A DNA stretch of 64,000 bases from Alpinimonas psychrophila (GCF_014137865.1 NZ_JACGWU010000001.1:62001-126000), one strand, 5' to 3'; shown: positions 9,387 through 18,341, numbered from the stretch's first letter. A program made the numbers and translations. The notes: generated from the letters alone by a model not told the origin.

Positions 9387-12300
9387 ATGAGTGACGACCC
9401 CATCCGCCTCGATTCGGGGCCCACAGAACGGGTCACGTCGGTGTCGATAACCTCAGCAACTTTCTCCACAGCGCGGCCAGAATCTGCCGAGTCTTCTCCG
9501 TTGCCAACGTCGCACTCGGCTGCGTTCACGGCCATTAATGTCGCTGCACCAACGTGGCAAGAATGGCGCGAAGAACTCGGGCAGGTCGGAGGCACCTCGC
9601 CGCTGCTGCAGTTCGTCGACACTCCGCGCACCAGAATTGACCTCACCTCGATGCATCCTGGCGGTTTGCCGCAGTTCATTTCGGGGCAGTCCACGTTGCT
9701 CTCGCACCTCATTCGTGAAGACTTTGCCCTGCGTAATGCTCGGCTCGCGGCCACGGCCATCGCCGCCAAAAGTGTTGAGCTGCGATCCATGCGCGGCATC
9801 GAATCGGTCTACGTTGCCATTGGCTTGGCAACGTGGGAATTCGGAGAGCTCAGCTTTTGTGGGCCCGTGCTCTTGCGCCCCATGTCGCTTCGTCGCTACG
9901 GCAAAGACTTTGAACTAAAACTCAGCGGTCGCGCTTTTGTGAACCCGCAATTGGTGCGCGCCTTGGAAAGTCAGTTCCAGGTTTCTCTCGATACCGAGGC
10001 TTTTGTGGCTTTGGCTCACGACAACGGCACGTTTAAACCGCAGCCGGTGATCGATCGCTTGCGTGGCTTGACGCAACATGTGCCGTCATTCGCCGTGGAG
10101 CCGCGGCTCCTCGTGTCCACGTTTGCCGACGTGTCGGCAAGCATGGTGGCCGATGTGCGTCAGTTGGAGCATCCGGTGCTGGATGCGTTGGCAGGCAACA
10201 TTTCGGCGCGTGCCGCCCTCAATAATGGTTTTCTCGACGTTGTGGCCACCGGCCAAGACGAGCGCCCGACGGCCACCGACACCTTGTTGCTCGACGCGGA
10301 CGCCGAGCAAGAACAAGTTGTTGCGGAGATTCTCGCCGGGAACAGCATGGTCGTGAAGACCCTTCCGGGCACCGGAGGCACCCAGACCATCGTCAACGCG
10401 CTGGGCGCCCTGACCGCGCAACACAAGCGCGTGCTAATTGTGGGAGCCCGTCGCTCCAGCCTTGACTCCATCTTTCAGCGGCTCGAGCAGGTGGGCTTGG
10501 ACGGCCTGACCGTCTCACCCCGTACCCTTCGCAAAGACCTGATCAGCGCGATTTTGCGCAACGAGAAGGCCACGCGCCCCAACGTCACGGATGTTGACGA
10601 TGCGCTCATGCGGTTGCGCAAAGTTCTGGTGGACTACCGCACGTCGCTCGGACGCCGCGACGAAGTGCTGGGGGTTTCTGCTCTCGAAGCGCTCGAGGAA
10701 CTGTCACGTCTGAGTCTGCTGCCGACTGCTCCCGCAACCACCGCGCGTCTTCCGAAGCGCGCTATCGAAGGCTTGGCGTCTGGCCGCACCGACGCAGCGC
10801 AGAGTTTGATCACCGCGGCCGCCCTCGGCGAGTTCAAGTACGGCCCCGATGACTCGCCTTGGTACGGCGCCGATTTCTCCACCACCGCGGAGGCAACGGC
10901 CGCTCACGACTTGGCCAAACGGATCCACGCCATTGACCTGCCCCGACTCCTAGAGCGTGCGGACACCGTTTTTGGCCGCACCCGCATGCGTCCGTTCGAG
11001 AACATGATCGAGCTGGGCATCTATATCCGCCTGCTCATCGACATTCGCGAGACGCTGGATAAGTTCTTGCCCGCCGTCTATGACCGTCCCCTCACCGAGC
11101 TCATTACGGCCACGGCCGGGCGACGCGGGGGCGACATGACGAGCGCCAATCGTAGACGCCTGCGCAAGCTCGCGGATGAGTATGTGCGCCCGGGCGCGAA
11201 CGTGTCAGATATGAATGACTCGCTTACGCGCATCCAGCAGCAACGCGTGCTGTGGCAGCGTTATGTTGTCGCCGGAGCCGTGCCCGAAGTGCCGGTTGGC
11301 GTGGGCGATTTGCAAGCCGCGTACCAACGCGTTGTGGATGACCTCACGCAGCTCGACATGCCGCTTGGGGCAACGGGCACGACAGAGTCTCTAGTGCGGC
11401 TCGATCTGGTGGGTCTGCGCAACAAGATTGGATCGCTGGCGGCGGAGTCCGAAGTTTTGGCTAATCTCCAGGAGCGCACCACTCTGTTGGCATACCTTCG
11501 TGAACTCGATTTAGACGTTCTGCTCGCCGATCTCTCGGCTCGGCATGTACTCGAGGCTGATGTTGCCAACGAGCTCGAACTCGCCTGGTGGCAGTCGGTT
11601 CTGGAAGGCATGCTGGTCGAGGATAAAGCACTTCTGAGCGCCAATACCGCCATTTTGGATCGTCTCGAATCGGACTTCCGCATGGTCGATGAGGCCCACG
11701 CTTCGGCCAACGGCCAACTCCTGGCAGCCCGTTTATCAGACCTCTGGAAAATCGGACTCGTGGACTGGCCCGATGAGGCTGACCGCCTTCGCCGCACACT
11801 TCGGGGCGACCAGATCACCCCGGCCGAACTCTTTCGGATCGCGCCACGGCTTTCGCGAGCCATCTCACCAATCTGGGCGTGCTCGCCGTATGAGGCGCAC
11901 CTGATTCCCAGAGATGTTGCCTTTGACGCTGTTTTCTTGCTGGATGCTGGCGCCACCACCATTGCCGAAAACGCGGGCGCTATTCGTCGGGGTTCCGCCA
12001 TCGTCGTTTTCGGTGATCCCGTCACTCAGACACCTTCGCGCTTTGAAACCGGGCTTGGTGAGGACAGCAATGGCATGTTGCGTGCTCCCGTGGGCGATGC
12101 AGATGCGTGGCACTCGCGCTCGGCCCTCGCCAAGCTTTCTGAGGTTTTGACCGTTCGCACGCTCACGCACAGCTATCGTGCCGGTGGCGAAGACCTCGCC
12201 GATGTGGTGAACCGTCGTTTCTACGGCGGCAAGATTACGTCCCTTCCCTGGGCCGGAACGTTCCTCGGCCACTCCAGCCTGCGCCTGCGGTACATCGCGG

Positions 12301-13202
12301 ACGGTACTGGCATGCCCGACCCCGTTTCTGGGGCGATTGAGAGCGTCGACGCCGAAGTGGCGAAGGTTGTGGAGTTGGTGCTCGCTCACGCGGCCGACCG
12401 CCCCACCGAATCTTTAATGGTGATCACGGCTAGCCCCAAGCACGCCGTTCGCGTGGAGCAGTCGGTACTCTCAGCATTTGCGCGTCGCAGTGACTTAGCC
12501 GAATTTATTCTGGCCGACCGCGCCGAACCCTTCGCCGTCATGACGTTGGAGCAGGCCGTTGCGCAGAGCCGCGACCGCGTCATTTTCTCCCTCGGTTACG
12601 GGCGCACCCCGCACGGTCGTTTACTCTCTGACTTCGGTGCCCTCGCCAAGCCGGGGGGAGAGCGTTTGCTGGCCGTGGGAATGACGCGCGCCCGCCGATC
12701 CATGGAAATTGTGTCGTGCTTCCGCCCCGGTGACATTGAAGAGAGTCGTCTCAGCGGCGGCATGCGGGCGCTCGCGGAAGTTCTCTCGGAGACGGATCGC
12801 ACCCCCACTCTTGTTCGGAATGACGCGGATGCTGAACCCATGCTCGTCGAGTTGGCCGAACGCCTCGTGGCTCGCGGTTTGACCGTCTCACTTAATCACG
12901 GCGAAGAAATTGCTCTCGCTGCGTCGTTCGAGGGGCGGGCGGTTGCCGTCGAGACCGATGCGTTGCTCGGTCGGGGTAGCCTGCGTGAGTCGCTGCGGTT
13001 GCGACCGGAAATGCTGCGCCGCCTGGGTTGGCATTACCTGCGCGTGCACAGCTTCGAGTTATTCGCCGACCCCGAAGCCGTGGCCACGCGCATTGCGAGC
13101 TTGATCGGCGCTGTCACTGACGATGACGTGTCAACCGGCCCGATTGTGTTGCCCGCGCGTGATGCTGCGGGTGCTGGTGCGCATGCCGGAGCTCATGCCT
13201 AA
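9387..13202 (+). CDS. Large superfamily I helicase-like protein with altered ATPase motifs
   Basis: About 1271 residues with a UPF1/RecD-like SF1 architecture: an N-terminal domain (about 50-310), a first RecA-like lobe, a long helical insert, then motif III 'VVFGDPVTQTPS', motif IV-like 'LTHSYRAGGEDLADVVNRRF' and motif VI 'AVGMTRARRSMEIVS', and a C-terminal endonuclease-like end ('LGWHYLRVHSFELFADP'). The Walker A reads 'PGTGGTQT', with Gly in place of the essential Lys (codon 10377-10379), and motif II reads 'LLDAGA' instead of DEA. ATP hydrolysis is therefore doubtful. ATG 9387 was chosen; an in-frame ATG at 9267 would add 40 residues. Confidence 0.75.
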   Translation: MSDDPIRLDSGPTERVTSVSITSATFSTARPESAESSPLPTSHSAAFTAINVAAPTWQEWREELGQVGGTSPLLQFVDTPRTRIDLTSMHPGGLPQFISGQSTLLSHLIREDFALRNARLAATAIAAKSVELRSMRGIESVYVAIGLATWEFGELSFCGPVLLRPMSLRRYGKDFELKLSGRAFVNPQLVRALESQFQVSLDTEAFVALAHDNGTFKPQPVIDRLRGLTQHVPSFAVEPRLLVSTFADVSASMVADVRQLEHPVLDALAGNISARAALNNGFLDVVATGQDERPTATDTLLLDADAEQEQVVAEILAGNSMVVKTLPGTGGTQTIVNALGALTAQHKRVLIVGARRSSLDSIFQRLEQVGLDGLTVSPRTLRKDLISAILRNEKATRPNVTDVDDALMRLRKVLVDYRTSLGRRDEVLGVSALEALEELSRLSLLPTAPATTARLPKRAIEGLASGRTDAAQSLITAAALGEFKYGPDDSPWYGADFSTTAEATAAHDLAKRIHAIDLPRLLERADTVFGRTRMRPFENMIELGIYIRLLIDIRETLDKFLPAVYDRPLTELITATAGRRGGDMTSANRRRLRKLADEYVRPGANVSDMNDSLTRIQQQRVLWQRYVVAGAVPEVPVGVGDLQAAYQRVVDDLTQLDMPLGATGTTESLVRLDLVGLRNKIGSLAAESEVLANLQERTTLLAYLRELDLDVLLADLSARHVLEADVANELELAWWQSVLEGMLVEDKALLSANTAILDRLESDFRMVDEAHASANGQLLAARLSDLWKIGLVDWPDEADRLRRTLRGDQITPAELFRIAPRLSRAISPIWACSPYEAHLIPRDVAFDAVFLLDAGATTIAENAGAIRRGSAIVVFGDPVTQTPSRFETGLGEDSNGMLRAPVGDADAWHSRSALAKLSEVLTVRTLTHSYRAGGEDLADVVNRRFYGGKITSLPWAGTFLGHSSLRLRYIADGTGMPDPVSGAIESVDAEVAKVVELVLAHAADRPTESLMVITASPKHAVRVEQSVLSAFARRSDLAEFILADRAEPFAVMTLEQAVAQSRDRVIFSLGYGRTPHGRLLSDFGALAKPGGERLLAVGMTRARRSMEIVSCFRPGDIEESRLSGGMRALAEVLSETDRTPTLVRNDADAEPMLVELAERLVARGLTVSLNHGEEIALAASFEGRAVAVETDALLGRGSLRESLRLRPEMLRRLGWHYLRVHSFELFADPEAVATRIASLIGAVTDDDVSTGPIVLPARDAAGAGAHAGAHA

Positions 13203-13476
13203 GAAAGCGAAAGATCTCGAGAGTGCCGATTCGAAGAAATCGGGCATTCGAGAGACAGGTTCGCCGACTCCCGCGCTGGCAAAGAAGGCCAGGGTTTCTC
13301 GGCGTGTGAAATGGATTCAACCAGGATCTACCGAGAATCCGGCCAGCAGTGACACCGAAGTGCCCGAGCGGGATCGCCCAGAAAACTGGGGCGATCGGGC
13401 AACGCGCACTCGTTCAGGGGCAAACACGAGCAACGACGAGCAACTTCGCCGCGACAAGCCACCGCACTGGGGCTAG
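13195..13476 (+). CDS. Small basic/hydrophilic protein coupled to the helicase-like gene
   Basis: 93 residues, Lys/Ser/Arg-rich and probably disordered, ending 'LRRDKPPHWG'. Similar 'PPHW' endings occur in small conserved actinobacterial proteins of unknown function (recollection, unverified). The ATG at 13195 lies inside the last codons of the helicase-like gene and overlaps it by 8 bases, which indicates translational coupling. It may be a partner of that protein (inference). Confidence 0.55.
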   Translation: MPKKAKDLESADSKKSGIRETGSPTPALAKKARVSRRVKWIQPGSTENPASSDTEVPERDRPENWGDRATRTRSGANTSNDEQLRRDKPPHWG

Positions 13477-13834
13477 CCGCAGTATCTGCTGCTCTGAGCA
13501 AACGCACCGACGGGTGGCTGTTCTGTCTAACGTCGGGCGACCGGATATCGGGCGATTTAACGCGGGGTGACCTAGTGCCGGGCCGGTTGTGTTCGTAACT
13601 CCTGTAAATCTTCGGACGTCACGTTGCAGGACTGAAGTAGACCCCCGTATTCTCGGGCTTTTTGTTCCCATCGGACGAACGCGTGGGAAAAATTACAGGA
13701 GTTACGCACGATGGGACGTCGCCAGTGCCCACTGTGGGAAGGATGTGCCGCAGGGCGGGACGAGATCAAGCAAATCTGAGTTCTCAAGCCCGCAGGAGAA
13801 CTCGGATTAGTTCATGGCTTTAGGAGAACTCGGA
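13477..13834. other. Non-coding stretch with a long inverted repeat
   Basis: No gene was recognised in these 358 bp. A perfect 14-bp inverted repeat (13594-13607 against 13693-13706, core GTAACTCCTGTAA) flanks 85 bp. Towards the end, GAGTTCTC and GAGAACTC (about 13779-13802) can form a hairpin. A 19-bp segment starting AGGAGAACTCGGA occurs twice with one mismatch (13794-13812 and 13822-13840), the second copy spanning the stop of the FmdB-type gene. It could be a small mobile remnant or a structured 3' region. Confidence 0.5.
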
Positions 13835-14245
13835 CTAGTTTGAGGAACTGGAAGAACTGGAAGAGCCGGACGACGAAGTGGAAGGCTTCGAGGGGGCGGA
13901 GCCGCTGGAGCCTGAGCCGCTGGAGCCTGAGCCGCTGGAGCCTGAGCCGCTGGAGCCTGAACCACTGGAGCTTGAGCCGCCCGAACCGCCTGAGCCGCTG
14001 GACGAGCTAGAAGAGCTCGAGGAGCTGGCCTTGCCTGCCTTACTGGGCTTGCCGGAGGAACCGGCAGCGGCACGGGAGTCTGTGCGGTAGAAACCAGAGC
14101 CGTTGAAGGTCACGCCGACCATGGCGAAGATTTTGCGGAGCTTGCCGTTGCAGACGGGGCAGACCGTGAGGGAGTCTTCGCTCAGTGCCTGCTGAATGTC
14201 GAACGCATTGTCACATTCGGTACAACGGTAAGAATAGGTTGGCAC
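13835..14245 (-). CDS. FmdB-type zinc-ribbon protein with Ser/Gly-rich tail
   Basis: 136 residues. The first 50 form the FmdB/CxxC_CXXC_SSSS zinc ribbon: 'PTYSYRCTECDNAFDIQQ', then 'VCPVCNGKLRKIF' and 'GFYRTDSR', with four Cys in two CxxC pairs. The rest is an almost pure Ser/Gly tail generated partly by a 15-bp tandem repeat. GTG 14245 gives the canonical start; a longer open frame upstream is not family-like. The family's function is uncertain (a regulatory role was proposed for FmdB). It lies 43 bp downstream of the 5-formyl-THF cyclo-ligase gene and probably shares its transcript. Confidence 0.85.
   Translation of the reverse strand: MPTYSYRCTECDNAFDIQQALSEDSLTVCPVCNGKLRKIFAMVGVTFNGSGFYRTDSRAAAGSSGKPSKAGKASSSSSSSSSSGSGGSGGSSSSGSGSSGSGSSGSGSSGSGSSGSAPSKPSTSSSGSSSSSSSSN
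13901..13975. repeat. 15-bp tandem repeat inside the FmdB-type gene
   Basis: Four perfect copies of GCCGCTGGAGCCTGA (13901-13960) and one degenerate copy (13961-13975). The unit is in frame and encodes repeated Gly-Ser pentapeptides on the minus strand. It is prone to length change by slippage. Confidence 0.9.
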
Positions 14246-14288
14246 GGTGAATCTCCGGACGTTAGTAGGTGCAGAAGTTGTAGAGAGG

Positions 14289-14882
14289 TCAGAAAGTGAT
14301 GAGTGCTGACGGGGTAACAACACCGTCAACGGGCTGGTCATGAATTTCGCGCGGCAGGTCTTCCAGCAGCTCTTCATCGAAGATGATCGCATAGACGGGC
14401 GGGCGTTTGTCCATGGAACCGAGAGTCTTGTCAAAGTAGCCGCGACCCCAGCCCATGCGCGTCCCTGAACTGTCTACCGCTGATGCGGGAACGAGAATGA
14501 GGTCGACATCGTTGATGGCGATCGGCCCAAGGAGCTCGCCGGTGGGTTCTGGGAGGCCGTGAAGGCCCTCGTTCTCTTCATCCGTTCCGTTGGCTACGGC
14601 CCAGTCGAGCAGGCCGTCATCACGGGACACCGGTAGAAGAACCCGAATGCCTTGCTCGAAGGCCCAGGAAAGGAACGGACGCGTTTCCGGCTCCGTTGGA
14701 CCAGCCAAATAACACGAGAGGCTCTTGATGCCGCGGGCCGCCACAAGATTCTTGAGGTGCTCGGTGATGCTCGACGTGGCGGCGTCGCGCGCCAGATCGG
14801 GCATTCCTCGGCGGCGTTCACGAATATCTGCCCTGAGGGCTCGCTTGGTGGACACGGCGGTGTCGGGCAGGTCTTCAGACAT
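14289..14882 (-). CDS. 5-formyltetrahydrofolate cyclo-ligase
   Basis: Converts 5-formyl-THF to 5,10-methenyl-THF with ATP (MTHFS/YgfA family). At 197 residues the length is normal. Signatures are the N-terminal 'KRALRADIRERRRGM', the central 'VDLILVPASAVDSSGTRMGWGRGYFDKTL' region with the strongly diagnostic 'GRGYFD', and 'VYAIIFDEELLEDLPREIHDQPVDGVVT' at the end. It diverges from galU by 71 bp and is followed by the zinc-ribbon gene. Confidence 0.92.
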   Translation of the reverse strand: MSEDLPDTAVSTKRALRADIRERRRGMPDLARDAATSSITEHLKNLVAARGIKSLSCYLAGPTEPETRPFLSWAFEQGIRVLLPVSRDDGLLDWAVANGTDEENEGLHGLPEPTGELLGPIAINDVDLILVPASAVDSSGTRMGWGRGYFDKTLGSMDKRPPVYAIIFDEELLEDLPREIHDQPVDGVVTPSALITF

Positions 14883-14953
14883 GTTTCCAGTCTAAGCGGC
14901 CCGGATGGGCGCTACTTTCGGGAACACTGAGGTTCGCTGGCTAGACTTCGACC

Positions 14954-15859
14954 ATGAAATCTCGTGTGACAAAAGCCGTCATTCCCGCCGCTGGTCTCGG
15001 AACGAGGTTTTTACCCGCAACCAAAGCACTGCCGAAAGAGATGCTGCCGGTGGTTGATAAGCCGGCCATCCAGTACGTCGTTGAAGAGGCGGTAAACGCG
15101 GGACTCATCGATATTTTGATGATAACCGGGCGCAACAAGAATGCGTTGGAGAACCACTTCGACCGCAACTTCGAATTGGAAGCGCGGCTCGAGGAGAAAG
15201 GTGACGACTCTCGCCTCGATAAGGTCACCCATTCCACCGACTTAGCTGATATTCACTATGTTCGCCAGGGTGATCCTCTCGGACTGGGGCACGCTGTTTC
15301 TAAGGCCGCGATGCACGTGGGACAGGAACCATTTGCGCTCCTGCTGGGCGACGACATCATTGACGAAGAATTCGATTTGCTCGTTCAGATGATTGCGGAG
15401 CACAGCGAGAGAAACGCCACAATCGTCGCCCTGATGGAGGTGCCCGACGAGCTTGTCTCCAGCTATGGCATTGCCTCCATCGAGGCGACCGAGAAAGAGG
15501 GCGTGGTTCGGATCACCGGCCTCGTGGAGAAACCTGAGTTGGGGCAGCAACCCTCGAACTACGCCGTTATCGGCCGTTACATTTTGCAACCCGAAGTCTT
15601 TGCTGTTCTTGCCGAGACAAAGCCCGGCCGCGGTGGCGAGATCCAGCTCACGGATGCTTTGGCCGTCCTGGCCAAAGACACCAACCTTGCGGGGGGTGTC
15701 TACGGAATCGTTTTCTCTGGCCGTCGTTACGACACCGGTGACCGACTCTCCTACCTGCAGGCCGTGGTCCAAATTGCGGCCCACCGCAAGGACCTGGGGG
15801 TGGCCTTCAGTGCGTGGTTGGTTGACTACGCCGCTTCGCTCCCTGCGCAAGAGAAGTAG
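14954..15859 (+). CDS. galU: UTP-glucose-1-phosphate uridylyltransferase
   Basis: Makes UDP-glucose for cell-wall and exopolysaccharide precursors. The 301 residues are typical of bacterial GalU. The N-terminal nucleotide-binding signature is 'PAAGLGTRFLPATKALPKEM', with 'PVVDKPAIQYVVEEAV' following. Further motifs are 'LLGDDIIDE' and 'GLVEKP', and the C-terminal 'GRRYDTGDRLSYLQA' region is conserved. The downstream acetyltransferase starts 9 bp after the stop and is probably co-transcribed. Confidence 0.95.
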   Translation: MKSRVTKAVIPAAGLGTRFLPATKALPKEMLPVVDKPAIQYVVEEAVNAGLIDILMITGRNKNALENHFDRNFELEARLEEKGDDSRLDKVTHSTDLADIHYVRQGDPLGLGHAVSKAAMHVGQEPFALLLGDDIIDEEFDLLVQMIAEHSERNATIVALMEVPDELVSSYGIASIEATEKEGVVRITGLVEKPELGQQPSNYAVIGRYILQPEVFAVLAETKPGRGGEIQLTDALAVLAKDTNLAGGVYGIVFSGRRYDTGDRLSYLQAVVQIAAHRKDLGVAFSAWLVDYAASLPAQEK

Positions 15860-15868
15860 CAATTCAGG

Positions 15869-16522
15869 ATGAGCCCAAACATCCCCGATCTGACGAGTGG
15901 CCGCATCTCGATTCGCGGTATTCGGCCCCGAGATGCCAAGCCGTTGGAACGCGAGCTCATGCTGAACCGGTCATGGTTGCGAAAGTGGGAGGCGACCACG
16001 CCCCAAAGTTTTATCTCCTTTGACACTAAGGGGAGCATCCGGTCGTTATTGAACGCTGCCCGTTTTGGAGGAGCGCTTCCCTTCGCCATTGAACTGGATG
16101 GCGAATTTGTGGGGCAACTCAACGTGTCGGGCATCGTGATGGGGTCGTTGTCTTCGGCACAGCTGGGGTATTGGGTTTCCGAGCGTGCCGCCGGGAATGG
16201 GGCAACCCCGACGGCCGTTGCGCTGGCCACGGACTATTGTTTTCGCCGGATGAACCTCCACCGCATGGAGATCTGCATTCGGCCCGAGAACGCGGCTTCG
16301 CTGCGCGTAGTGGAGAAGTTGGGCTTTCGTTACGAGGGCCTTCGTCGCCGCTACATCCATATCAACGGGGATTGGCGTGACCACTTTTCGTTCGCGTTGA
16401 CCCGCGAAGACGTGCCGGGAGGGGTGCTCGATCGCTGGCTCAGCGGGAGTGTTCCGGCGGGGGCGACGCATATTCCCGAGGGCGACATTGCCGCGGCGGC
16501 CTCGGGAACAGATTCTCCGTAA
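15869..16522 (+). CDS. RimJ/RimL-type GNAT acetyltransferase
   Basis: 217 residues. The opening 'RISIRGIRPRDAKPLERELMLNRSWLRKWEAT' and the strand 'LGYWVSERAAGNGATPTAVALATDY' are those of ribosomal-protein N-alpha-acetyltransferases. 'LHRMEICIRPENAASLRVVEKLGFRYEG' is the conserved end of the acetyl-CoA site. The pyrophosphate loop reads 'AAGNGATPTA' rather than the usual Q/R-x-x-G-x-G. It follows galU by 9 bp, a pairing that could be simple operon sharing. Confidence 0.85.
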   Translation: MSPNIPDLTSGRISIRGIRPRDAKPLERELMLNRSWLRKWEATTPQSFISFDTKGSIRSLLNAARFGGALPFAIELDGEFVGQLNVSGIVMGSLSSAQLGYWVSERAAGNGATPTAVALATDYCFRRMNLHRMEICIRPENAASLRVVEKLGFRYEGLRRRYIHINGDWRDHFSFALTREDVPGGVLDRWLSGSVPAGATHIPEGDIAAAASGTDSP

Positions 16523-16581
16523 CCTCAACACACCCGGAGAGCTTAAAGTGCAATGGGGTACATGTCTCGTACCTTTGAAGC

Positions 16582-17463
16582 ATGAGCGGTGACTTTCTTG
16601 GGGGCGGACTGGTTTTTGCCATTGCCGCGACGCTGTGGATCGTCTATTTGATTCCCACGTGGCTCCGCCGTCGCACGTTTGATGCCACCGAACTCAATGC
16701 CATTCGCATGCAACAGACAATTCGCGCGCTCGCTGAAACCACGCAACTGCCCACGGAGCTCCGAGTCGAAGCGTCGGCTCGCGGGGTTGCCGAACAAAAG
16801 CGTGTCCTCCGGGAAGCGGAGACACAGGCACGCCTTCAGTTGCGTGCCGCCACCGCGGCCGCGATTGGGTATGACGATGCTGGTCACCGTGCGCGAGCTC
16901 GCCGTCGCCGCCAACGTCTTGCCGCGAGTGTGGTCTTGTTGGCATCCGTCATGGGAATTGTTACCGGAATCACGTTCATCGTGACGCAACAAGGATGGCA
17001 ACTTTTGGCCGGCTCGTGCGTGGCGTTTGCGGTTGCCATCATCGTCCAAAATGAACTGTCCGGGGCCGTTGTCGTCAACGCTCGCAGCGCCAGTTCCGGC
17101 GTCTTTGCGGCGCAGGCGTTTGCAGACCACGCGCCGGTTGTCGCGCAAGCGAACTCTCGAACCTGGACCCCTACGGCTCTGCCTCGGCCGATGCACCTTT
17201 CTGAAGGATCCATTGCGGCGGCGGTTGTTGCCTCCCAAGCTGCGGCCGAGCGGTTGCGTCTGTCCGGTGCCGAGGCGGCCCTCGTGGAACGCCTGCGCGC
17301 CGCGGGAAATATCAACCCGGCAATCCGCGTCTCGGCGCCAGCGCCAACACCGGTCGTCGGCCGATTCACCAGTATGGGTGTCGTTGGCGACACCGGTACC
17401 CACACTCAAACGGGTCATCTTGACCTGGATGCCGCACTGCGCCGCCGCCGCGCTGCCGGATAG
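16582..17463 (+). CDS. Membrane protein of unknown function
   Basis: 293 residues, not assigned to a named family. Hydrophobic segments are an N-terminal helix (about 8-23, 'LVFAIAATLWIVYLIPTWL') and a pair near 112-155 ('AASVVLLASVMGIVTGITFI' and 'QLLAGSCVAFAVAIIV'). The linker and C-terminal region are Ala/Arg-rich and hydrophilic. The C-terminal half, including the tail 'GDTGTHTQTGHLDLDAALRRR', is probably cytoplasmic. It lies downstream of galU and the acetyltransferase gene, with a 59-bp gap. Confidence 0.6.
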   Translation: MSGDFLGGGLVFAIAATLWIVYLIPTWLRRRTFDATELNAIRMQQTIRALAETTQLPTELRVEASARGVAEQKRVLREAETQARLQLRAATAAAIGYDDAGHRARARRRRQRLAASVVLLASVMGIVTGITFIVTQQGWQLLAGSCVAFAVAIIVQNELSGAVVVNARSASSGVFAAQAFADHAPVVAQANSRTWTPTALPRPMHLSEGSIAAAVVASQAAAERLRLSGAEAALVERLRAAGNINPAIRVSAPAPTPVVGRFTSMGVVGDTGTHTQTGHLDLDAALRRRRAAG

Positions 17464-17546
17464 TTCACCAACAATTAGGGCTTTAGTACACCTGCTGTCC
17501 AACTGAGCGTCGCCTTGTCTTAAGGCGGTCCTTTCATAGTTGGTGA

Positions 17547-18341
17547 ATGAGCACCCCTACCCTTTCGCGTCTTGGCCTCTGGGTCATGATGGGCGTTTTC
17601 ATCGCTTGTGCGGTGTGGGTCTTTGTGGGGTTTTTCAACCTTCATGAACCGGATGCCCGAGCTGGCACCTTCACCCAGACAACAATCATCGGTGCGCCCG
17701 TCTCCCTTTCGGCGGAGTTTGCTCCGGCGGATGACTCGGGCACCCACACCCAGTTGGCCTCCCTTGAGGGCGGTAACGCTCAGAAGATCGACCTAACCTG
17801 GGCAGCCTCCGCAGCGGAATCTACGGGGATTCCTCTTCGTGCCGTTCTGGGGTATGCCGGGGCAACTGTGGTGGTGAACGCCGAACAGCCGTCGTGCAAT
17901 CTGACCTGGACGACCATTGCGGCAATTGGCAATGTCGAATCTGGCCATGGCACGCACGCCGGGTCGCATATTTCTGCCAACGGTGTGACGCAACCGCCTA
18001 TCTATGGGCCGCTGCTCGATGGCGCGTCTTATGACGCCGTGAGCGACACCGATGGCGGTCAGTTTGACGGCAATATCCTGTTCGACCGGGCGGTCGGGCC
18101 ATTGCAATTCATCCCCTCGACGTGGGAACGCTGGGGCGCGGACGGTAACGGTGATGGCATCAGGGATCCTCAACAAATCGATGATGCGGCGCTGGCGACC
18201 GCACGATACCTCTGTCATTACGGCGATTTATCCGGCGTCGATGGCTGGCGCACGGCCATTTTTGCCTACAACCATGTGGAGTCCTACGTCGACGGTGTTG
18301 CCGCGATGGCCAACATTTACGCTGAGCGAGCGGGCTCATGA
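17547..18341 (+). CDS. Membrane-anchored lytic murein transglycosylase
   Basis: 264 residues: one N-terminal anchor helix (about 10-30) and an extracellular SLT-type domain from about 88. The catalytic Glu is E131 in 'AAIGNVESGHG', and 'GPLQFIPSTWERWGADGNGDG' and 'ARYLCHYGDLS' are typical of actinobacterial murein transglycosylases of the RpfB/SLT-2 type. It should cleave peptidoglycan glycan strands outside the cell. It overlaps the kinase gene by 4 bases (ATGA), so wall cleavage and kinase signalling are probably coupled. TTCACCAAC and GTTGGTGAA flank the upstream spacer. Confidence 0.85.
   Translation: MSTPTLSRLGLWVMMGVFIACAVWVFVGFFNLHEPDARAGTFTQTTIIGAPVSLSAEFAPADDSGTHTQLASLEGGNAQKIDLTWAASAAESTGIPLRAVLGYAGATVVVNAEQPSCNLTWTTIAAIGNVESGHGTHAGSHISANGVTQPPIYGPLLDGASYDAVSDTDGGQFDGNILFDRAVGPLQFIPSTWERWGADGNGDGIRDPQQIDDAALATARYLCHYGDLSGVDGWRTAIFAYNHVESYVDGVAAMANIYAERAGS

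Noticed and set aside
11261-12025. 254-codon frame antisense to the helicase-like gene
   Set aside because: Ser/Arg-rich composition and full overlap with a long coherent helicase frame indicate a shadow.
13385-13670. Short frames on both strands around 13414-13671
   Set aside because: They overlap the small coupled gene or the inverted repeat, and show no ribosome site or conserved-looking sequence.
17463-17547. tRNA or small RNA in the spacer before the lytic transglycosylase
   Set aside because: TTCACCAAC/GTTGGTGAA ends and a CGCCTT/AAGGCG hairpin are present, but no cloverleaf or T-run, so no RNA gene can be supported.
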